This document shows, in pieces, positions 1 through 11,600 of a stretch of DNA of 64,000 bases. Source of the stretch: DATAEG01 sp051001975 (GTDB taxonomy: Bacteria; Actinomycetota; Actinomycetes; Mycobacteriales; Jatrophihabitantaceae); NCBI GenBank assembly GCA_051001975.1, contig JBPCMU010000051.1:1-64000 (forward strand), read 5' to 3'. Under the pieces are notes generated by a model. It did not search any database. It had not been told where the DNA came from and was given only the letters and a program-made list of their open reading frames with translations. Every line of letters starts with the position of its first letter. Position 1 is the stretch's first letter. A program made the translations under genes and the position numbers.

Positions 1-485
1 CGCAGCAACTGGTGTTGGATCTCCTTTAACTGTGGTTTTGGTGCGGTTGTGGGGCGGTTCCCGCGGCGCTTGGGCAACGTCCGCCACTGGGAGTTCCGCA
101 GTGGTGCAGCGCCGTGCCGCTCACGACCCTGCAGGTCGGCGAACCAGTCCAGCTCGCCGGCATCGAGGTCCAGCCAGCGGGTCAGCGCGATCAGACCCGT
201 CAGCTCGGGGTCGGACGGGAGCAACGCCGGCGTCGGGACGGGGTTACGCCACGGATCGATGAGCCAAGTGGCAACCAGGGCGCTCAGCGCGGCGGATGAC
301 GGCGGCGTCCGGAAGCGGCGAAGCGCCTCCGCAACGAGTGCACGAACGTCGTCGTACACGATGAAGCTGCCGCGAGCGATCGTGACCCGGATGCTCATCG
401 GCTCCGCGCGCCAGGGCCCGGCCAGCAGTGCGTCGGCCAGGTCGGCGGCCCCGCCGTTCAGCGGGGCAGGGTCGGGAGCGGCCAT
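1..485 (-). CDS. Retron-type reverse transcriptase, 5' part (cut by window edge)
   Basis: Partial gene: 161 codons run from ATG 485 to the window edge without a stop. The first ~95 residues are a low-similarity N-terminal extension. After that come ELDWFAD (about residues 113-119) and TAPKPQLKEIQHQLL about 27 residues later. This matches the WFAD...APKPRLKxIQRxLL block that opens the polymerase domain of actinobacterial retron-type reverse transcriptases. The palm with the catalytic YADD lies outside the window, so activity cannot be judged. A purine-rich AGGGA lies directly before the ATG, with poor spacing, so a different start is possible. It is the last gene on this strand after metH. Family identity is recognised from motif memory; the subgroup (retron, DRT/UG class or other) is unknown. 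Confidence 0.75.
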   Translation of the reverse strand, partial: MAAPDPAPLNGGAADLADALLAGPWRAEPMSIRVTIARGSFIVYDDVRALVAEALRRFRTPPSSAALSALVATWLIDPWRNPVPTPALLPSDPELTGLIALTRWLDLDAGELDWFADLQGRERHGAAPLRNSQWRTLPKRRGNRPTTAPKPQLKEIQHQLL

Positions 486-680
486 TCCCTGCCACGCGCG
501 CCCGGACCTTCGTTCTGTGAAGCGTGGGGCGTGCGATGCGAGGCTGTGCTCACTGCGCACCCTCGGGGTAGCCCCGAAGTGATCGGCAACCGCCGATCGT
601 CCCGCTCCCGACCCATGCCAACACCATAACGACATATCCGCCGGACGAGCAGGTACCCGGCGCCCGGGCGACTCAGCAGG
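486..680. other. Intergenic region between RT gene and metH, with two small hairpins
   Basis: No gene is supported here. Two short perfect inverted repeats are visible: GATCGGC-AACC-GCCGATC at 581-598 and CGGGG-TAG-CCCCG at 564-576. On the minus strand they follow the metH stop and precede the reverse transcriptase start. They could serve as a weak metH terminator, or be part of an RT-associated non-coding RNA. There is no T-tract after either stem. Confidence 0.4.
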
Positions 681-4337
<3,657 letters not shown>

Positions 4338-4343
4338 CGGGGT

Positions 4344-4363
4344 CGCCTCCAAGATCGGAGGCG
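4344..4363 (-). promoter_or_regulatory. Anti-Shine-Dalgarno hairpin of the metH leader
   Basis: On the mRNA strand CGCCTCC (complement of 4357-4363) can pair perfectly with GGAGGCG (complement of 4344-4350) across a GATCTT loop. The 3' arm contains the metH ribosome binding site. The 5' arm is also the 3' pseudoknot strand of the SAH aptamer, so the two structures exclude each other. This predicts that ligand binding frees the ribosome binding site. Confidence 0.7.
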
Positions 4364-4425
4364 CCCTTCGTTCGTCGCACGAAATCGAGCGTGGCGGGCC
4401 TGTACCCGTCGCAGCGCCTCTCGAC
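4357..4425 (-). promoter_or_regulatory. S-adenosylhomocysteine (SAH) riboswitch upstream of metH
   Basis: The leader reads TCGAGAGGCGCTGCGAC, then a short CGGG-TACAGG-CCCG hairpin, then CCACGCTCGA, then GAACGAAGGGCGCCTC. This follows the SAH-riboswitch consensus (CGAGGAGCGCUGCRAC ... CCAGGCUCG ... AACGGCGCUC). P1 is TCGAG/CTCGA, and the pseudoknot is GAGGCGC with GCGCCTC. SAH riboswitches are ON switches for genes that clear SAH/homocysteine, including metH in other bacteria. One consensus G is C here (CCACGCTCG). Recognised by eye; a covariance-model search was not run. Confidence 0.82.
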
Positions 4426-4490
4426 TTCGCTATCAGACTACCGGCTGGGCCGGCGAGACCGGCGCAATATCCGACGCCGCCGCGTCAGAG

Positions 4491-5897
4491 TCAGCCCTCG
4501 TCGGCGCGGTGATGGCCGAAGAAGCTGCGTTTCTTGATCAGCGCGGCAACTTCGGCGGGGACCATCGGCTCCCAGCTCGCGTCTCCTGCCGCGATCCGAC
4601 GCAGCACGTCGCGGCTCAGGATCGGCAGGTATTCCGGCTTGTAGTTGTCCAAATCGACGAAACTGCCGCGCCTGGCCAGGTAGTCGTAGAGCGGTTGCAA
4701 CTCCTCATCGACGGTGGCGTTGTCGATGCAGAAGACCTTCTCGTCGCGCAACATCGGGTACACGAACAGCTTGAGGTCGTTCTTGAACAGCCGGCCGAAA
4801 CTCTCCAGGATGCCGCCCGGCAAGTGCGCGTGGTTGTTCTCGTTGAACAGGTCGATGAGGCTCGGCACGCCCATCACCATCCCGATCGGGCCGTCAGTGC
4901 GCCAGGCCAGATAGGCGGCCAGCCGGTGGTAGTCGACGTAGTCGGAGATCAGCACTGTCATCCCGCAGGCGGCGAGCAGATCGGCGCGGGCCAGGAAATC
5001 GCGTCGATCGACCCCCTTGCCGCCGGCCAGGAGGTTGGCCATCGTCAGCTCCGTCAGGCTGAGCACCTCGCGATCGACCACCGCTCCCTCGGCGTGGAAC
5101 TTGTCGAGAGCGCACTCGAGCATGTTGATGTTGACGACCGTCGGCGGCCGGAAGCTGCCACGCTCGACCAGGATCGCCTTCTTGCGCAACACCTCGCTGG
5201 GCTGCAATACCTCCCGGTCCGGGCCGAACATCGCTGCACCGCTGAGCCCGACCTGAACGAGCTTCAACGCCATCACCCGGTTGTCGACGGACCGGAACTC
5301 GATGCCCTTGAGCTCCAGCATGTCGATCTCGATGCGGCCGGTCGTCAACCGGTCGAGCAGGCTCTCGACCAGTTCTTCGGGCTCGTGGTGTTGGAAGAAG
5401 GCAGCATGCAACAGATTCACCCCGACGATGCCCAATGCCTCCTGCTGCAGGCCCGCCTCGGTGTCGAGCATCCGGACGTGCAGGATGATCTGGCTCGGCT
5501 CGTCGTTCACGTGTGACTGGAACTTGACGCCCATCCACCCGTGGCATTCATTGCCGCCGCTGTAGCTACGGGCCACCACGGTGTCGGCAAAGGCGAAGAA
5601 CGCGTTCGACTCACCCCGCTCCTCGCTCAGCCGGTCCAGGTTGAGCTGGAACTCCAGATCCAGCATCGCCTGCAGTCGGCCCATCGAGACGTAGCGGTCG
5701 GACTTGCCGTAAACAGCGTCGCTGACGGCCATGTCATACGCGGAGATCGACTTGGCGACCGTGCCGGCTGCCCCGCCGGCTCGGAAGAACCAGCGAGCCA
5801 CTTCCTGCCCGGCGCCGATCTCGGCGATCGTGCCGTACCAGCGCGGGTCGAGATTGATCCGCAGCGCCTTCTGCAAGGTGTCGGTTCCGGGTTCCAT
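4491..5897 (-). CDS. Conserved protein of unknown function (family often mislabelled nicotinate-nucleotide adenylyltransferase or TonB-dependent receptor)
   Basis: 468 aa from ATG 5897, which has GGAGG 9 nt upstream; GTG 5948 is an alternative without a site. The N-terminus carries LRINLDPRWYGTIAEIGAG followed by EVARWFFRAGGAAGTVAKS, the hallmark block of a widespread cytosolic family found in cyanobacteria, Bacteroidota and actinobacteria. GGILESFGRLFKNDLKLFVY near the C-terminus is also conserved. I know of no experimentally defined function, and the usual database names look like propagated errors. No signal peptide or membrane segments. It lies upstream of metH on the same strand, but the riboswitch leader suggests metH has its own control. 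Confidence 0.75.
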   Translation of the reverse strand: MEPGTDTLQKALRINLDPRWYGTIAEIGAGQEVARWFFRAGGAAGTVAKSISAYDMAVSDAVYGKSDRYVSMGRLQAMLDLEFQLNLDRLSEERGESNAFFAFADTVVARSYSGGNECHGWMGVKFQSHVNDEPSQIILHVRMLDTEAGLQQEALGIVGVNLLHAAFFQHHEPEELVESLLDRLTTGRIEIDMLELKGIEFRSVDNRVMALKLVQVGLSGAAMFGPDREVLQPSEVLRKKAILVERGSFRPPTVVNINMLECALDKFHAEGAVVDREVLSLTELTMANLLAGGKGVDRRDFLARADLLAACGMTVLISDYVDYHRLAAYLAWRTDGPIGMVMGVPSLIDLFNENNHAHLPGGILESFGRLFKNDLKLFVYPMLRDEKVFCIDNATVDEELQPLYDYLARRGSFVDLDNYKPEYLPILSRDVLRRIAAGDASWEPMVPAEVAALIKKRSFFGHHRADEG

Positions 5898-6386
5898 CGC
5901 AGCCGCCTCCGCCGTCGCCAGTACGACGGTGCGAAACGATAGACCCACCAGGTGTCCGAACGGGTGGTGTCGAACTCAGACCGGCGCCGCGGCGTCCTCC
6001 CAGCTGATCCCGCTGCCGAACCACGATCCGTACACGTCGTGGCCAGTGCCCACCGTCTCGTCAGCGGCGCCGCCAACTGCTCGTCGGGGTGTCGGCGCCG
6101 GTCGCTGCGATCGGGATCTGGGCGGACCCGCCGGCGGGCCAGCGGCCGGAGTACTGCAGTGGTCCGCGCCCGTGCCGCCCGGCGCGCAGGATGGGCGGGG
6201 CGCCGATCGGGTCGTCGTCCGTTGGATCAGACGGATGGGAAGACACAACACGCTCCGGGAGGGATCGGGGCGCTGGCCATCGGTGCCGAACCGGTTTGAT
6301 CACGCTAGCCTCTCGGGTCCCGGCAGGCGCGCCCTGAGCGGCGGGCCGTGGTGCGACGGTTCATCAGTCAGAACCGCGCCGCGCCG
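5898..6386. other. Intergenic region, no convincing gene
   Basis: Short open frames exist on both strands but none has a ribosome binding site, family resemblance or a consistent frame. A minus-strand stretch reading GHDVYGSWFGSGISWED (about 5985-6040) looks protein-like, and another frame just upstream also does. This may be the residue of a frameshifted gene, but I cannot support it. Confidence 0.4.
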
Positions 6387-6938
6387 TCAGATCAGGTGGC
6401 GCAGGTATCGCTCGGGGGCTGCGAGGAAGTCTCGCGTCAACTGCACCGGCATGGCGTCGTCGTAGGGCACCCGAACGAGCCGGCCAGAATCTTCGATCTG
6501 CACGATGCTCGCCCCTGGCAGGGCCAGCAGCACCGGCGAGTGGGTGGCGATGACGAACTGACACTCCTGATCGACGAGTTCGGTGATCCGAGAGAGCACG
6601 GCCATACAGCCGCGCACCGAGAGTGCGGCCTCAGGTTCATCGAGGATGTACAGCCCGTGGTGCCCGAACCGGTACACCACCAGGCTGAGGAAGGACTCGC
6701 CATGGGATTGTTCGTGCGGAGAAGTTCCGCCATAAGCGAGATTGATGAGCTGACGATCGCTGCCATCGATGCGCTCGATCTCCGAAGCGAGGTTGTAAAA
6801 GGACTCGGCGCGCAGGAAATACCGAGGGTGCCACCTGACGCGCACTCGATCCCAGAACGCCGCCGGGACCTTCCTGGACGGCTCGCCAGAGGATCGATCG
6901 ATGCCGTTCCCGTAGTGCCTGTCAGAGCCACTGGGCAC
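6387..6938 (-). pseudogene. Truncated AAA-family ATPase (C-terminal part only)
   Basis: The last ~150 residues match small stand-alone ABC/AAA_15-type ATPases: FLRAESFYNLAS, an ABC-like signature in SPHEQSHGESFLSL, Walker B GLYILDEPEAALS, the switch region FVIATHSPVLLALPG and a C-terminal APERYLRHL. Full-length members (~230 aa) start with a Walker A motif, which is absent here. The first ~30 codons have no similarity and run into the promoter of the divergent merR gene. The gene has therefore lost its nucleotide-binding N-terminus and is probably dead. A new N-terminus cannot be excluded. Confidence 0.65.
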
Positions 6939-6946
6939 ACTGTGCC
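6934..6946. promoter_or_regulatory. Palindrome just upstream of merR
   Basis: GGCACA-C-TGTGCC is a perfect 6-bp inverted repeat one base before the merR start codon. It could be an autoregulatory site, but it is shorter than typical MerR operators and no -10/-35 pair is evident. Confidence 0.3.
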
Positions 6947-6947
6947 A

Positions 6948-7352
6948 ATGACGGACTCATACTCGCCCGGGCAGGTCGCGGACCGGACCGGGTTCAGTCT
7001 GGACACCCTGCGTTATTACGAGCGGATCGGTTTGCTCGACGGCATCGCGCGCAACAGCAGTGGCCAGCGTGCGTTCACCGACGATGACATCGGCTGGCTG
7101 GAGATCCTGCGCTGCCTGCGGGACACCGGCATGCCCATCGCCCGGATGCAGCGCTACGCGGAGCTGGCTCGCGGCGGCGACGAGACACTCCTCGAACGGA
7201 TGAAGGTGCTGCAGGAACACGACGCAGCGGTCGAGGAGCACATCGCCGAGCTGCGCAGCCAGCAGCAGCGCATCCGCGAAAAGATGGATTGGTACCGCTC
7301 GGCGTTGCCGCAGCCCGCCGGTACCGCGGCCGGTGAAGCTACCGCACGCTGA
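6948..7352 (+). CDS. MerR-family transcriptional regulator
   Basis: 134 aa. The N-terminal winged helix begins YSPGQVADRTGFSLDTLRYY, the standard MerR DNA-binding motif. It is followed by ERIGLL, then a helical region ending in a coiled coil (EERMKVLQEHDAAVEEHIAEL-like heptads, about residues 78-115). No cysteine pattern for metal or redox sensing is present, so the effector is unknown. The 3' end overlaps the convergent response regulator by 14 bp. A MerR-type operator is present at 36677-36700 upstream of the split transketolase; this protein is one candidate to bind it, but nothing links them directly. Confidence 0.88.
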   Translation: MTDSYSPGQVADRTGFSLDTLRYYERIGLLDGIARNSSGQRAFTDDDIGWLEILRCLRDTGMPIARMQRYAELARGGDETLLERMKVLQEHDAAVEEHIAELRSQQQRIREKMDWYRSALPQPAGTAAGEATAR

Positions 7353-7995
7353 CGATGCCCTCCTCGTAGGCGTAGACGACCGCTTGCGCGCGATCACGCA
7401 CGGCGAGCTTGCTGAAGATGCGGCTGACGTGCGTCTTCACCGTCTGCTGGGCCACCACCAGGCGGGCCGCGATCTCGGCATTGGACAAGCCGCGCGCCAC
7501 CAGCACGAGCACTTCGGTCTCCCGGGCGGTGAGCGCCTCGATCGGCGCGCCGGTGTGCCGAGCCGGCTCGACGCGCACGAAGCTCTCGATGAGCCGGGTC
7601 GTCACCGATGGCGCCAGTAGCGACTCGCCACCGGCCACCGTCCGGACCGCGGCCACCAGCTCGGCCGGCGGCAGGTGCTTGAGCAGGAAGCCGCTGGCGC
7701 CGGCTCGCAGCGCGTCGTAGACATATTCGTCCAGATCGAACGTGGTCAACACGATGACGCGTGGCCGCGGCTCGGCTCCGGCAAGGAGCTCCCGGGTGGC
7801 AGCGATGCCGTCCAGCACCGGCATCCGCACATCCATCAGCACCACGTTGGGACTGAGCCGGCCGGCCAGCTCGATCGCGTCGGCGCCGTCGACCGCCTGG
7901 CCGACCACCGCGATGTCGGGCTCCGCATCGAGCAGCGCCGCGAAACCGGCGCGCACCATCGCCTGGTCGTCGACCACGATCACCGAGATCGTCAT
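7339..7995 (-). CDS. NarL/LuxR-type response regulator
   Basis: 218 aa. Receiver domain (about 1-120) with acidic pair VDDQ, phospho-acceptor Asp in VLMDVRMP (about residue 55), Thr in VLTTFD and Lys in LLKHLPP. The C-terminal LuxR helix-turn-helix is LTARETEVLVLVARGLSNAE through TVKTHVSRIFSKL. It is translationally coupled to the histidine kinase (shared base TGATG at 7995), so the two form one two-component system. The signal and target genes are not indicated by the neighbourhood. Confidence 0.95.
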   Translation of the reverse strand: MTISVIVVDDQAMVRAGFAALLDAEPDIAVVGQAVDGADAIELAGRLSPNVVLMDVRMPVLDGIAATRELLAGAEPRPRVIVLTTFDLDEYVYDALRAGASGFLLKHLPPAELVAAVRTVAGGESLLAPSVTTRLIESFVRVEPARHTGAPIEALTARETEVLVLVARGLSNAEIAARLVVAQQTVKTHVSRIFSKLAVRDRAQAVVYAYEEGIVSVR

Positions 7996-9182
7996 CAGGC
8001 TCGCGTCCCGGCGAGCGGGATGACCGCATGCACCTGGAATCCGCCGGCCGGATCTGCGCCGGCGCTGAGCGTCCCGTCGACGAGAGTGACCCGCTCGAGC
8101 ATGCCGCGCAGGCCCTGCCCGATGCCAGTGGACTCCGGGCGCCGCGCCGACGCAGCGTTGCGCACGTCGACGGACAGTTCGCTGCCGTTGTGGGCAAGGC
8201 TGATGTCGACCGAGGCGTCAGGTGCGTGCCGTAACGCGTTGCTCAACGCCTCCTGCACGACGCGGTAGGCGGTGAGCTGTACCGCCGGATCCACCACGCC
8301 GACACGTAGCTGCTGGCTGAATCGTACCTGTGCACCGGCGGCGCGGGCGCGTTGCACCAGCTCGCCGACCGACGCGAGGTCCGGCTGCGGTGTCAGCTGC
8401 GCCACCGGGTGCTCGTCGTCTGCGCGCAGCAATCGCAGCACCCGGCGCATCTCATCGAGGGAGGTACGGGCGTCGTCGGCGATCGCTGCGAATTCTGCTC
8501 GGGCGTCGTCGTCCAGCCCGGCGACGCGGTGCGGTGCACTGTCGGCCCGCACGACCACGACCGACAAGTGATGGGCGACCACATCGTGCAGTTCGCGGGC
8601 GATCCGGGTTCGTTCCTCGGTGCGGGCCTGCTGCTCCTGCACTGTCGCGGTCGCCGCCTCCTGACGTACCAGCCGGGTGCGCACGTCTGCACGGGAGCGC
8701 AGCAGATCCGCGACGACGACCGCTGCGGCCGAACTGATCGCCGCGGGCAGCAGATCCACCCATCGGCCCCGGTCGGCAGTACCGAGCAGTGCGATTACGC
8801 CGACCGCCTGCGTGGCGAGCCAGGTTGCGGCCAGGATGTTGCGCAGTTGCCTGCTGTCGCCGGCGCATCGCGCACCGAGGATGACGATCACGGCGATCTG
8901 CCCGGCCAACCCGGTAACCGGCCATGGCCACGGCTCGGAGCTGCTGACCGGGGTGATCAGCAACGCGGTGATCAGCGCTACCGCGGTCGAGATCCCCAGC
9001 GCGGTCACCGGCCGGCTCCAGCAGATGAGCAGGGGTAACGCCCGTGCGATCCCGATCGCCAGGGCCACTCCGACGGCCGTCGTGTAGTGCTGGGCGATGT
9101 CCAGGGCGGTGATGGCGAGCGTCGCGAGCACACCGGCGGCAGCCAGCCAGCCGCGCCACTCTGACGGCCATCTCACGCTCAC
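7995..9182 (-). CDS. Two-component sensor histidine kinase (NarL-partner, HisKA_3 type)
   Basis: About 395 aa from GTG 9182 (GTG 9176 also possible; the longer frame to 9326 has no protein-like composition). Six hydrophobic segments span roughly residues 8-170 with no extracellular domain of note, suggesting membrane or intramembrane sensing. The H-box is ERTRIARELHDVVAHHLSVV, with the phospho-His in ELHD. A HATPase_c domain follows, with the N-box VQEALSNALRHA and G-boxes around GIGQGLRGMLER. It partners with the response regulator directly downstream. Confidence 0.93.
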   Translation of the reverse strand: MSVRWPSEWRGWLAAAGVLATLAITALDIAQHYTTAVGVALAIGIARALPLLICWSRPVTALGISTAVALITALLITPVSSSEPWPWPVTGLAGQIAVIVILGARCAGDSRQLRNILAATWLATQAVGVIALLGTADRGRWVDLLPAAISSAAAVVVADLLRSRADVRTRLVRQEAATATVQEQQARTEERTRIARELHDVVAHHLSVVVVRADSAPHRVAGLDDDARAEFAAIADDARTSLDEMRRVLRLLRADDEHPVAQLTPQPDLASVGELVQRARAAGAQVRFSQQLRVGVVDPAVQLTAYRVVQEALSNALRHAPDASVDISLAHNGSELSVDVRNAASARRPESTGIGQGLRGMLERVTLVDGTLSAGADPAGGFQVHAVIPLAGTRA

Positions 9183-9483
9183 GACTCTAGAGTTGCCGTG
9201 CCGAGGTGCCACTGACCCGTGCGGTCGACACCGCGACGGCTCTGGAATCCCGCTGCTGGTTCGGCATGGCTCACCCTCCGGTCGACGTCGGCTGCACAGT
9301 CGACGGTAGAGACCTCGCCGACTCATGTCGTCACTCTGCGGGCCGATTCGCCGCCCCTACCGGAGTACTACGCGGTTACCTCGCAGGAATCGGCTCTCGT
9401 CGGTCGACGTGGCGTGCGCGGTGCCGACGGCACCGGCTCGGGCCGGGATTCCTCGACGAGGTGCCGGCCTGACCGTCGGCCGG
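9183..9483. other. Intergenic region
   Basis: Lies between the histidine kinase start and the stop of the LysR gene, both on the minus strand. It should hold the kinase promoter. I see no strong hairpin, repeat or small gene. Confidence 0.4.
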
Positions 9484-10401
9484 CTACCGGCGGTTCCCGG
9501 TCGATGCGATCGCAATGAGGTCGCGTACCGGGCCGGCCGGAGGTGTCCGGGCGCCCATCCAGACCGCACGCAGAGATCGGGTCAGGTCCACCTCCGCGAC
9601 GGCCACCACCCGCAGCCGGCCGGCGGCGAGATCGTCGGCGACGACCAGGTTGCTGAGCACGGCCGGTCCGGCGCCGGCCAGGACGGCGGCCCGCACTGCG
9701 GCGGTGGTGGACAACTCCAGCGTGGGTGCGGCGGCATCGGCGTCGATGGCTGCCCGCAGGGCCACGGCTAACGCCTCGCGCGTTCCCGATCCGAGTTCGC
9801 GGGTCACCAGGGCGGTACCGGCCAGACGCGCCGGGGTCACCGGGCTGCGCCGACTTGCCCACGGATGGCTCGGCGGCACGACGAGGACCAGGCGGTCGTT
9901 TCCGATCACCCGGTTGCGCACTCCGCGCGGCGCGTTCGGGCCTTCGACGAAGCCCAGGTCGGCCGCGCCGGCGCGCACGTCGGCGGCGACTGTGTCGCTG
10001 TTCGCCGCAGTCAGCGTGACGTCGGTCGGGTGCGCACCGAGGCGGCGGGCGGTGGTGCTGAAGGAGACCAGCCAACCGGGCAGCAACTGCTCGGCGATGG
10101 TGAGGCTGGCCGCCACTCGGAGCCGAACCCGGCGGTCGTGGCGCAACGAGGCAAGCCCGGCATCGAGTTCCGCCGCGCCGTCCAGCAACCGCGCAGCCCA
10201 CTCGGCGACCACCACGCCGGCCGGGGTGAGCGACGACCCGCGCGGAGATCGGAAGACGAGCGAGACGCCGGTCTGCGATTCGATGGATGCGATCCGTGCC
10301 GATACGGCTTGCTGGGTCCGGCCGAGCTCGGCCGCTGCGGCGTTGAGGCTGCCGGCGTGCGCGACCGCGACGAGCACCTCGAGAGCGGAGAGATCTGGCA
10401 T
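9484..10401 (-). CDS. LysR-family transcriptional regulator
   Basis: 305 aa from ATG 10401 (GTG 10416 would add five residues). The N-terminal helix-turn-helix is LEVLVAVAHAGSLNAAAAEL followed by GRTQQAVSARIASIE, typical LysR spacing. A LysR substrate-binding domain follows (about 90-300), containing LGFVEGPNAPRGV and RLVLVVPPSHPWA. LysR regulators often sit divergently from their target; here the neighbours upstream and downstream are unrelated DUF427 and two-component genes, so the target is unknown. Confidence 0.9.
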   Translation of the reverse strand: MPDLSALEVLVAVAHAGSLNAAAAELGRTQQAVSARIASIESQTGVSLVFRSPRGSSLTPAGVVVAEWAARLLDGAAELDAGLASLRHDRRVRLRVAASLTIAEQLLPGWLVSFSTTARRLGAHPTDVTLTAANSDTVAADVRAGAADLGFVEGPNAPRGVRNRVIGNDRLVLVVPPSHPWASRRSPVTPARLAGTALVTRELGSGTREALAVALRAAIDADAAAPTLELSTTAAVRAAVLAGAGPAVLSNLVVADDLAAGRLRVVAVAEVDLTRSLRAVWMGARTPPAGPVRDLIAIASTGNRR

Positions 10402-10468
10402 CCGTTGACTGAGCACTACCCAGTCTTACCAGTCCGGTTTGTATCCCGGCGAGCGGCGACGCCGCCGG

Positions 10469-10972
10469 TCACCAACCCGAGGTGCCCGGCTCGCCCTTGA
10501 ACGGGCCGACGATCTCGTCGGTGATCCAGCCGCCGTAGAAGCCGCCCGCCTGCGCGCGTACCCGCTGCCCGTTGACCTCGCACTGGAGCCGGCCCGGGTA
10601 GAACGAGGGATAGCCGGCGATGGCCTCGAAGCCCGGCGACGGTCGATCGTAGGACCAGGCCACGCCCGGCTCGTCGAGTACATCCCAGTAGGTCGCGGCG
10701 CCCTTCCACTCGCACCACGTCGACGGGTGCGCCGAGCGGGTCAACAGTTCGGCGGCGATGTCGGCGCGCGGCAGGTACCAGGCCGGCGGATGGCTCGTCT
10801 CCAACACTCGATAGGCAGCGTGCGTGTCCGCGATGACGTGCTCGCCGAGTCGCACCACCACATGCCGGTCAGAGAGCAGACAGGCCGGCGGCCGGGGGTA
10901 GTCCCAGACCGACTCCTGGCCGGGTCCGGGATCCTCGCGTGCGGTGCGGAACGATGTCACTGCTTCATCCAA
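10469..10972 (-). CDS. DUF427 domain protein
   Basis: 167 aa. A single DUF427 beta-rich domain is recognisable from VWDYPRPP near the start, VIADTHAAYRVLETSHPP, CEWKGAATYWDV and GFYGGWITDEIVGPFKG. The family is common in actinobacteria and fungi and is structurally small and soluble. Its biochemical function is not established. The gene stands alone between LysR and another conserved protein. Confidence 0.88.
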   Translation of the reverse strand: MDEAVTSFRTAREDPGPGQESVWDYPRPPACLLSDRHVVVRLGEHVIADTHAAYRVLETSHPPAWYLPRADIAAELLTRSAHPSTWCEWKGAATYWDVLDEPGVAWSYDRPSPGFEAIAGYPSFYPGRLQCEVNGQRVRAQAGGFYGGWITDEIVGPFKGEPGTSGW

Positions 10973-11005
10973 CTCGGAGCGGCCGGCCCGCGCCCGTCGA
11001 ACTCC

Positions 11006-11482
11006 TCAGCCCACCTTGCCGGCCGGGAAGGTATCGGCGAGATAGGCAGCGTGGTCAGGGACATCAGGGCTGAGGACGTGGCGCACCCAGGCGGCCCGCT
11101 CGTACTCCAGCGGTGGCAGTTCCCAGACGCAGCCGACCAGCGGCATCTGGATCTCGGCCCACTCGAGCAGGTCGGGATCGGTACTACCCAGGAAGGGCTG
11201 GTCGCCGGTCGCCGCGGTCCGGCAGTGGATGACGTTGGTCCAGACCCAGCTGTATGCGTTCAGGTACATGCCGGCTGCGCCGCGATGCAACACGGTGAAG
11301 GTGATCGGCGCGGTCTCGGTATCCTCGAACGATGGGAACAGCGTCGGCAGGTACGCCTCCGCCGCCTGCTGCAACTCCGGCGCGATGTCGAGCCCGGGTG
11401 TCGTCACCACGTAGCGCTTGACCTGCCGCCCGGCTACCTTGGTGACCGGTAGAACCCGAAGATCTTTCTGCTGGAAAGGCAT
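11006..11482 (-). CDS. Conserved actinobacterial protein of unknown function
   Basis: 158 aa, soluble, no signal or membrane segment. It begins with MPFQQKDLRVLPVTKVAGRQ. It contains TFTVLHRGAAGMYLNAYSW and a C-terminal LPPLEYERAAWVRHVL. I recognise it as a conserved hypothetical of actinobacteria but know no function. Codon use matches the neighbours. It is separated by 33 bp from the DUF427 gene on the same strand, so co-transcription is possible. Confidence 0.7.
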   Translation of the reverse strand: MPFQQKDLRVLPVTKVAGRQVKRYVVTTPGLDIAPELQQAAEAYLPTLFPSFEDTETAPITFTVLHRGAAGMYLNAYSWVWTNVIHCRTAATGDQPFLGSTDPDLLEWAEIQMPLVGCVWELPPLEYERAAWVRHVLSPDVPDHAAYLADTFPAGKVG

Positions 11483-11600
11483 CCGACGCTCCGTTTGCGA
11501 CGTGGCCAGGACGATGGCCCGGCGCTGGGCAGGACGGTAGGTGATCGGTCCGACAAGGCAGCCGCAGAACCGTAGATGCGTTCGGGAGCGAACCCCAGGT

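Noticed and set aside
4338..4352. TTG at 4352 as the metH start
   Set aside because: It lies on the Shine-Dalgarno itself; GTG 4337 has ideal spacing to GGAGG.
5976..6251. Minus-strand frame as a gene
   Set aside because: Only its last ~30 codons look protein-like; no start signal, and the rest is proline/arginine-rich shadow composition.
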